Part shown: positions 58,911 to 64,000 of the stretch, one piece after another
Layout of the letters: each line of letters starts with the position of its first letter
Numbering within the stretch: the first letter of the stretch is position 1
DNA from: Arachnopeziza araneosa
Lineage: Eukaryota > Ascomycota > Leotiomycetes > Helotiales > Arachnopezizaceae
Length of the DNA: 64,000 bases
Direction: 5' to 3'
Assembly (NCBI GenBank): GCA_003988855.1
Contig: QYAI01000023.1
Span: 1 to 64,000, forward strand
Made by a program: the position numbers and the translations under genes
Notes under the pieces: model-generated
What the model was told of the DNA's origin: nothing
What the model saw: only the letters and a program-made list of their open reading frames with translations
Databases searched by the model: none

Positions 58911-59783
58911 TCACTTCCCAGCCTCACTTTTCATCGCCTTCTCCACCTCATCCAAACCCGTCAAGCCCTTTGCCACTCCCTCAAATATCCAGGATGGGAA
59001 CAGACTAGCCATCCACGCCAACACCGCCTGGTCACCCCTCCAAATGACCGGCTTCGGATTCTTTGCACCTAATAAGTCACCCACCACGGCCTTTGCCCAA
59101 ACGTCGGCATTCATCCCTGCATCAGCATGCTGATCCTGTCTCAAAGCCTTCTCCAGGGCCTCTCTAGCTGGTGCATAGATACTATTGTCTGGTACCTTGG
59201 ACTTGTTGTCCACATGGTTATGAATCAACTGTGATTTCACAGCTGCCGTCTTGAGCTCTACCACGGCGATTCCAAAACCTTGGAGTTCCAGCCGTAACGT
59301 GTTGCTGAACATGGCCATGGCCGCTTTCGAGGCACCGTATGTGCTAAGAAAAGGAAGCGTGCTCACGGACGTGACGGATGTTTGGTTGATGATCATGGGC
59401 GGTTTCGCTTTTGACTTTAATAGCAGAGGGAGGAATGCTTGGATCACTTCCAACTGCGACCAGACGTTCACATCGAATATCTTCTTGGCTTCCGGGATGG
59501 AGATGTCTGCGATGGGCATCGTGTAGCTCACGCCCGCGTTGTTGACCAGCAAATCGAGACCGGTGGGAGAGAGGTGCGCGACGCAGGCGGCAATGGATTC
59601 AGCAGATTGGATGTCCAGGGTGAGAGTTTCGATGCCCAGAGAGGTCAGATGGGCCATCTTGGAGGGATTTCGAGCTGTTGCGTAGACGTGCAGACCGGCG
59701 TTGTGGAAGGCTACTGCGAGGGCGGAACCGAGACCGCCGTCTGAGCAGCCGGTGATGAGAACAGTGCTCTTGGCGTCTGGCAT
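58911..59783 (-). CDS. AYR1-like short-chain dehydrogenase/reductase
   Basis: Single exon of 290 residues starting MPDAKSTVLITGCSDGGLG. The TGCSDGGLGSALA cofactor-binding motif, NNAG (81-84) and Tyr149/Lys153 in STYGASK are the SDR landmarks. The DGGLG variant and the rest of the sequence resemble 1-acyldihydroxyacetone-phosphate reductases (Ayr1) and relatives that act on lipid precursors with NADPH; the substrate is not proven. There is a hydrophobic segment near residues 250-270 (VLAWMASLFPSWIFEGVA) that could attach to lipid droplets or ER. The upstream in-frame ATGs (to 60056) give a less convincing start. Confidence 0.9.
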   Translation of the reverse strand: MPDAKSTVLITGCSDGGLGSALAVAFHNAGLHVYATARNPSKMAHLTSLGIETLTLDIQSAESIAACVAHLSPTGLDLLVNNAGVSYTMPIADISIPEAKKIFDVNVWSQLEVIQAFLPLLLKSKAKPPMIINQTSVTSVSTLPFLSTYGASKAAMAMFSNTLRLELQGFGIAVVELKTAAVKSQLIHNHVDNKSKVPDNSIYAPAREALEKALRQDQHADAGMNADVWAKAVVGDLLGAKNPKPVIWRGDQAVLAWMASLFPSWIFEGVAKGLTGLDEVEKAMKSEAGK

Positions 59784-60653
59784 CTTTATGGATGGAAGAG
59801 ATGAAGAGGGTGAGATGAAGAAGAAAGAAGATATAAAAAGAGAGCCGGAAGGAGAGTCAAGTCCCGAGAGCGTCTTTCGGCCTCGCTTATCGTACCTGGA
59901 CGGCCTTGGAAAAAGCAAGGAGAACGAGGGGTACACCCAGAATAGCCGATCCACGCTGTAGTACACATCAGATGTAAATTGTTGTGATAAACCGAAAATA
60001 AATATACTGATGCCCTTGATTTCAATTTTGCCTTTCACTTGATTTCTCGCTAGCAATATAAGTTGAATTATTTTTCATATTTTGAATACATGGCATTTAA
60101 AACACCCCAATTTAGCGCACTTAACCAGTATATTTTCAGGCTCGCTACAGGCTGTTTTGATACCCACCGTGGTACAAGTAAACAGATAAGAATCATCCAG
60201 CAGCATCTTTAATTTATGAGCTTTCTTCTAGACTCCAAGTATAAGTATAAAGAGATATCTATTAGACATAACAAAATCTTCACATCAAAAATAAGCTTTA
60301 GTATGAACCAACCATTTTGCTTCAGTGACATTCCGGGCCATTTTCCCCCACCAGATTGGTTAGAAGTCTCTGAAACAGCACTACGGGAAGTTGGCTCTGG
60401 GATAGAAGCTTGATGAGGCTTGTTATTCTTTAAATCTTCATTATACAGAAATGAGAATGAAATTTTTCAGAGGAGAACCCAGAACCGAGGACAAAACCTG
60501 GGGAGGGCAGTGTCACCTGATCTGCCTAAGCATGGGGCTGTGCTTGTATGTGGTGGCTGTGTCGTTTCCTCTGTCGCCAGCCCAAAAGACTCTCAACAGC
60601 AAGGCCTGTCTGTGATAATATTTTTCATCCAATTCTCTACATTCTTTAGAAGC
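59784..60653. other. Intergenic tract between divergent genes
   Basis: Contains the promoters of the AYR1-like gene and of the HeLo-like coiled-coil gene. Frames upstream of 60654 on the plus strand look like 5' UTR. Confidence 0.45.
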
Positions 60654-62516
60654 ATGGCAGAAATAGGATTGATAGCCAGCGTCACTGGTGTTGCCGGAGC
60701 GGGCGCAAAGCTTTCTATGCTTTTATATGATTTTGCCTCGACAGTCGCTACGGCGCGCAACGACATTCTCTCAGTTGGACGCGACATTTCGATATTTTGC
60801 GCCGTATTACAACAGGTCGGGTCGGTCCTTGGAAGGAGTGGAGGGATATATTACCCGTCAACGGCCTTGGATGTGACATATGGTATAGTAGAGAGATGTC
60901 AAGTAATCTTTGGAGATATTGACGCCATCGTTCAAGGTTTGAAACAAGATAAGGCTGAGGGCGTTCAACTCATCAGTTTTATCGCGAAAGTGAAATGGAC
61001 ATTCAAAAGATCCAAGGTTCGGCTTCTGATGGGAACTTTGGATTCGATGAAGATCACATTGCACTTGATGATGACAACCTTGGACATGTCAGGGAAGCAG
61101 CATACTCAAGCGTAAGCACAGTTCTTCTTCAGTCCTTGATTGATGGCTCATTTTAATAGGGAATCAATTATTGAGACAAATGAAATACCTCTTGAAGAGC
61201 AGCTTGAAGAAGAAAGCGAAATCCAGTCACTCGCTGATAGTTTGGTCGTTGCTTATCAAGTATCAATCGAGAAGCTCCGGGAGCTAGAGGAAGAAAATGA
61301 TGATGATGAAGACAAAGACGACGATCAAGAGTTAAATTACTCATACAATGATGTCAACAACGCTCCTAGAGACCTTCGTCTGACTAGTGAGAATATCAGA
61401 CGTCTCCTGCAAACGAGAGCTTCGGTATGGCTTTCTGAAATCGCGAGTGAATACAGCTTATCAAGACCACCGTCGGTCATGTCCTTTGTTTCAGACATTG
61501 AATCGCAAACTTCTGAGATTGGAGGCGTGCGCGAGATCAATAGTCGTTCTCAACGATTTATCCAGGAACCAAGGACCATTCCAAGTTGGACCAATAATGT
61601 CTCTAACCAAGACAATCGGCCTGGTCCTCCAGGAAACGTTTCTCCAGGCCGGATAATGACTCCGTCAGATATCATGCGCCTGAGAACACAAAGGCAGCAA
61701 ACTCAAGGAGCCCTGATAAGAGATACAAAGCAATTACCTGTCCCCTCGCCCCCATCCATAATCCCATCTGCGATCGAGCGATGGGAAACACTACTGGGCC
61801 ACTGGGCTACAGTAACCACGGGTTGTCGCCAAAGCATCAAATTGATAAGCGATGTGGATAAATTGGATCCGTTAATAACACAGCTCTCACGACAAGTCAA
61901 CGATCTTACAGAAGCAGGCAAAAACCTCTTTCACGCGATGGTCGAACTCCAAAGACTTGGGGCCAAGGTGCCCCTGCCCCAGCCCTCTATGGAGCGCTGG
62001 AAAGCACTCTCAGCTCACTGGGAAGGCTTGACCAGTTTCCGGATTCGGCGAATAGAAGAAACTGCAAAAGAATTTGATCAAACACAGCTCTCCATGGGAC
62101 TTTCCAAACTAGTCATGGACCTCTCTGCCGGCGGTGCCGCCCTCTTCCATGCCGTGGTCGAGGTACAGCGCCTCCGACTATCCATCGAGCGCAAGGCACG
62201 CCGAGCATCTCTCGAACACAAGCACGAGGACCAACCCGAACCCCGAAAGCGACCAGAGATCCTGCAGCCTGCCCCCGAAGTGACAATTCAACAGGAAAAG
62301 AAGAATGTCGCTGACGCTCTCGCGCGCGAACATGCGATGGCCAACACCATCGCAGAGATGAGTCGGGAACTCGAGGTTTCAAAGCAGGAAGCGAGACGGA
62401 AAGCGGATGAGGATGCGAGAGTTTTGGGAGAATTACGAGCGCAGGTCGCGGCGGAGAAGAAGAAGAGAGTTGATGTAATTAAGATGCTAAATTTGGAACT
62501 TGGATTGGAAGTGTGA
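60654..62516 (+). CDS. HeLo-like N-terminal domain protein with internal repeat and coiled coil
   Basis: Exons 60654-61111 and 61160-62516 give 604 residues. The first 140 residues (MAEIGLIASVTGVAGAGAKL onwards) match the N-terminal helical domain of fungal STAND/NLR proteins (HeLo-like N). A very acidic run (EEENDDDEDKDDD) and a Ser/Pro-rich linker follow. Residues about 354-420 and 427-493 form a tandem duplication: each starts with Pro-Ser and ERW, has HW about six residues on, and ends LFHA.VE.QRL. A charged coiled coil makes up the C terminus. There is no NACHT, NB-ARC or kinase domain, so it is not a classical NLR; it may be an adaptor or a stand-alone death-domain protein. The start was chosen at the domain boundary, not at the upstream in-frame ATG 60420. 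Confidence 0.8.
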
Positions 62517-63081
62517 AACCCGATGGATTGATAAGAATTTCCTTACGGAGTGGCATTTTCCGTCAATTTGATCCCGAAGAGCGTCACAAGATGGAGTTAA
62601 AGCGGTGCATCTTGATCAAAGTATGCGCAAAAAGCATCACTACTACCAGCCTTATTTCTCTGTTCACCTTTCACTCTGAGATCTACATCAACACGTAATT
62701 TGAATCATTTAAATATAAAACGATGTAATCCGCTCCATATCAAGATTGGCGTCGAAGCCTGGCTATGCAAAAGATGCGTGGGTATTGCTTTGTTCGCGCC
62801 AATGGACGGTTATAATTGTGAAAATCGGTTTCATTACTGGAGAAGGATAAATACTACCCATAAATTGCATACCAAGGTAGAGAATGGTAGATATCCTTAG
62901 TGGCTAGTCACGTGATATGCTCATCACCTAAGCCTTTAGTACATGACAGACTGGACACGCCAACAGAGTAAGCGCTGCCAAGGGTGGCACAGTAAAGTAT
63001 GTACATATACCGACTATTCCTGGAATTGACAGAGTTCCGTCTCCTTCACCTGCTGCCTGGCTAAGCCGAAGAGACCATTCA
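62517..63081. other. Intergenic tract
   Basis: Contains the 3' UTR of the HeLo-like gene. A short frame (62700-62900) with AWLCKRCVGIA looks like an old cysteine-motif fragment, possibly part of the broken HET gene to the right, but this is weak. Confidence 0.4.
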
Positions 63082-63430
63082 GTGTATGCTTGCCCACAAC
63101 CTTGGAAGTCTCTGTCGGAAGTCCCGCACTACTATGCCGTCTCGTACACATGGAGGACTACAGAACTAGCTCGAGAGGTAGAGGTTGATGGGATCACCAT
63201 GCCGGTCCGAGAAAACCCCTTCCAGCTCTCGCGACATCTCCGTCAGCCGCATTCGAGCCTCGTTCTCTGGATCCTGATATCTTGACGGATACTGAACGGA
63301 ACACCGCAGAAACCTTAGGTTGGGACCTCTGTTTTCCGAGGGACTCCGTTTCACGCTTTAGAAGATTGCTATATCAACCCAGGTCTAATATCAATCGACG
63401 GCACTGGTCTAAAATGGCTGAAACTTGCAT
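63082..63430 (+). pseudogene. Truncated HET-domain fragment
   Basis: The frame from 63082 reads HYYAVSYTW, then EVEVDGITMPVREN and SRHLRQPHSSLVLWI. This is the N-terminal third of a HET domain, where A[LV]SYTW, a glycine-containing linker and LW(I/V)DA are typical. The frame then ends in ISstop where DAICINQ should be. A neighbouring frame stays open from about 63255 to 63430 (WDLCFPRDSVSRFRRLLYQ), but no HET motif is recognisable there. A frameshift and truncation are likely. Confidence 0.6.
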
Positions 63431-64000
63431 ATTATGAATCTTGATAAGGTAAGTGAGAAGAGTAAGGTAAGCAAGGGGCTCGATACGGCCTCGGTTGCGA
63501 TTGCTATGTTGGGACAACCCTGATGGGCTCCCGTTTTGGGTTTTAGTTGACCCGCTGTTTATATAGCCTGTCAATTTAGCGAGTGAATAAATAATTAAGT
63601 AATTAGCTTGCGGTAACACCTTGATTTAATATCGTTGATCTAAAGATGTGTTCTACCAGGCAATGGTGCACTTTTGAGACAGTTTTATAGTAGGAAATGC
63701 TAGAAAAGACTTTTTGAACTCAACTACATCAAACTACAAGAATCTGTTTTGATGCATATTGAGATTCTATTATTCCTTTATTTGCTAGGAAGCTAAGGCG
63801 TTTAGCATAGTGAGTGGACTGTATTAAGAGCCATAATATGTAGCTCGGTTGCCTGAGATGGAGAATGTAGATATTGTTCAGCCGACAGATTCCTCTTTGC
63901 AAGCGTAAACCAGTTGAATTATCACAAATAAATTAATATTAGAATGCTTTGACAAGCCCACAGCAAGAAATTAGAATGGTCTTCATATTTCGATTTCTTC
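63431..64000. other. AT-rich end, no gene seen
   Basis: Low-complexity and AT-rich sequence. No gene, RNA or complete repeat is recognised. Confidence 0.5.

Noticed and set aside
1..64000. CRISPR arrays, bacterial operons and Shine-Dalgarno sites
   Set aside because: The genes are spliced eukaryotic genes, and the only regular arrays are short minisatellites without spacers.

Overview
The window is nuclear DNA of a filamentous ascomycete (Pezizomycotina). Genes are split by many 45-100 bp GT-AG introns. Fungus-specific families are present: HET, HeLo-like, Zn2Cys6, LaeA-like methyltransferase and fungal STAND N-terminal domains. AT-rich repeat DNA carries transition-type decay resembling repeat-induced point mutation. 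A Leotiomycete-like genome would fit, but the order is a guess. Exon joins given below were worked out by hand from splice signals and frame; in most multi-exon models the exon lengths sum to an exact multiple of three.

Layout. 1-4.7 kb is an AT-rich, gene-free end with relics of a pogo-like DNA transposon broken up by two 282-bp LTRs; one LTR has a perfect 5-bp target duplication. 4.7-8.8 kb carries a secreted protein built from exon-sized modules, followed by a multi-pass membrane fragment. 9.8-13.6 kb holds two divergent P-loop GTPases with long coiled coils; one ends in cysteine-rich zinc-finger-like units, the other in a hydrophobic tail and a CaaX-type box. 13.6-16.4 kb is repeat-rich. 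16.4-23.6 kb is a housekeeping block: TFIIA large subunit, Cdc20 and a Kelch-BTB protein. 24.8-33 kb is an incompatibility-type block: a HET gene with a membrane tail and a nonsense codon, two small membrane-protein genes and an intact HET gene. 33.9-46.3 kb has an SDR, a Zn2Cys6 regulator, a secreted GH5 glycosidase and a LaeA-like methyltransferase, separated by long intergenic tracts. 46.3-53 kb is gene-poor. 53-63.4 kb has a HeLo-like/pseudokinase gene with a nonsense codon, an AYR1-like SDR, a HeLo-like coiled-coil protein and a broken HET fragment.

How the genes relate. The main theme outside the housekeeping block is self/non-self recognition and regulated cell death: two full-length HET genes, one HET fragment, a HeLo-like/pseudokinase similar in layout to MLKL, and a HeLo-like N-domain protein. 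Two of these genes are interrupted by exactly one in-frame stop, each at a position where a family Trp is expected. That suggests disabled or segregating alleles. The less familiar items are the GTPase pair, the exon-modular secreted protein, and the internally duplicated HeLo-like protein.
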